Positions 5,114 to 5,158 of a stretch of DNA of 5,158 nucleotides are shown here, piece after piece. Under the pieces are notes generated by a model. The model was given only the letters and a program-made list of their open reading frames with translations, searched no databases and was not told where the DNA came from. The DNA lies in NCBI GenBank assembly GCA_948469295.1, contig CAOKLK010000059.1, forward strand, positions 1 to 5,158, written 5' to 3'. How positions within the stretch are numbered: the first letter of the stretch is position 1; the number at the start of each line of letters is the position of its first letter. The stretch is from an uncultured Mycoplasmatota bacterium (lineage in GTDB: Bacteria; Bacillota_I; Bacilli_A; RF39; UBA660). A program made the translations under genes and the position numbers.

Positions 5114-5158
5114 AGATCGGAAGAGCACACGTCTGAACTCCAGACACGTATCAGCATC
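5114..5158 (+). other. Illumina TruSeq adapter and index (assembly artefact)
   Basis: From 5114 the sequence begins AGATCGGAAGAGCACACG and matches the 34-base TruSeq read-2 adapter through 5147 with one mismatch (A instead of T at 5144). It is followed by an 8-base index-like GTATCAGC (5148-5155) and ATC, the first bases of the adapter sequence that follows the index. This is not genomic DNA. Confidence 0.97.

Noticed and set aside
5005..5157. Apparent complete 50-residue minus-strand ORF
   Set aside because: Its first 15 codons are adapter sequence; only the part below 5113 is genomic.

Overview
The window is strongly AT-rich DNA from a low-GC Gram-positive bacterium. Compact operons, Shine-Dalgarno sites of the AGGAG(G)TGAT type, standard use of TGG for Trp and the mix of protein families suggest an uncultured member of the Bacilli/Erysipelotrichia (Mollicutes-related gut Firmicutes). 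This assignment is an inference, because no rRNA or marker gene is present. The right end is not genomic: bases 5114-5158 are an Illumina TruSeq read-2 adapter with an index, so the contig ends in library artefact.

Almost everything is transcribed leftward (minus strand). From the left, 1-871 is most of a DusB-type tRNA-dihydrouridine synthase that runs off the left edge. It lies 16 bases downstream of a PduL-type phosphate acyltransferase (888-1451), and the two form an apparent operon. A short divergent promoter region (about 1464-1510) separates them from the only plus-strand gene, a 63-residue zinc-ribbon protein (1520-1711). That gene has a hairpin terminator overlapping its stop codon, and the terminator runs into the 3' end of the next, convergent operon.

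That operon (2873 to 1729) has a good promoter at 2899-2927. It encodes a small membrane protein of the PF06695/COG2426 family, followed with a one-base TAATG overlap by a histidine-phosphatase-fold protein. The latter has lost its RHG motif, including the nucleophilic histidine, and is probably a pseudoenzyme. A spacer of about 160 bases precedes the 3' end of a 519-residue surface protein (4591 to 3032). Its N-terminal signal/anchor and first domain resemble TasA/SipW-type proteins, and its large C-terminal region resembles DUF6273.

The interval 4592-5004 has no ordinary gene but is structured. Read leftward it holds an 11-bp-periodic triple direct repeat resembling an OmpR/PhoB-family box, a -10 element 10 bp beyond it, an extended Shine-Dalgarno sequence with no usable start codon, and a good intrinsic terminator at 4815-4839. 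Together these could define a transcript of about 130-140 nt of unknown role. The last genomic stretch (5005-5113) is the C-terminus of a sensor histidine kinase, fused by the assembly to the adapter.

The most interesting points are this candidate small transcription unit beside a two-component gene, the catalytically degenerate phosphatase coupled to a membrane protein, and the modular surface protein. No clearly new defence or mobile system is visible.
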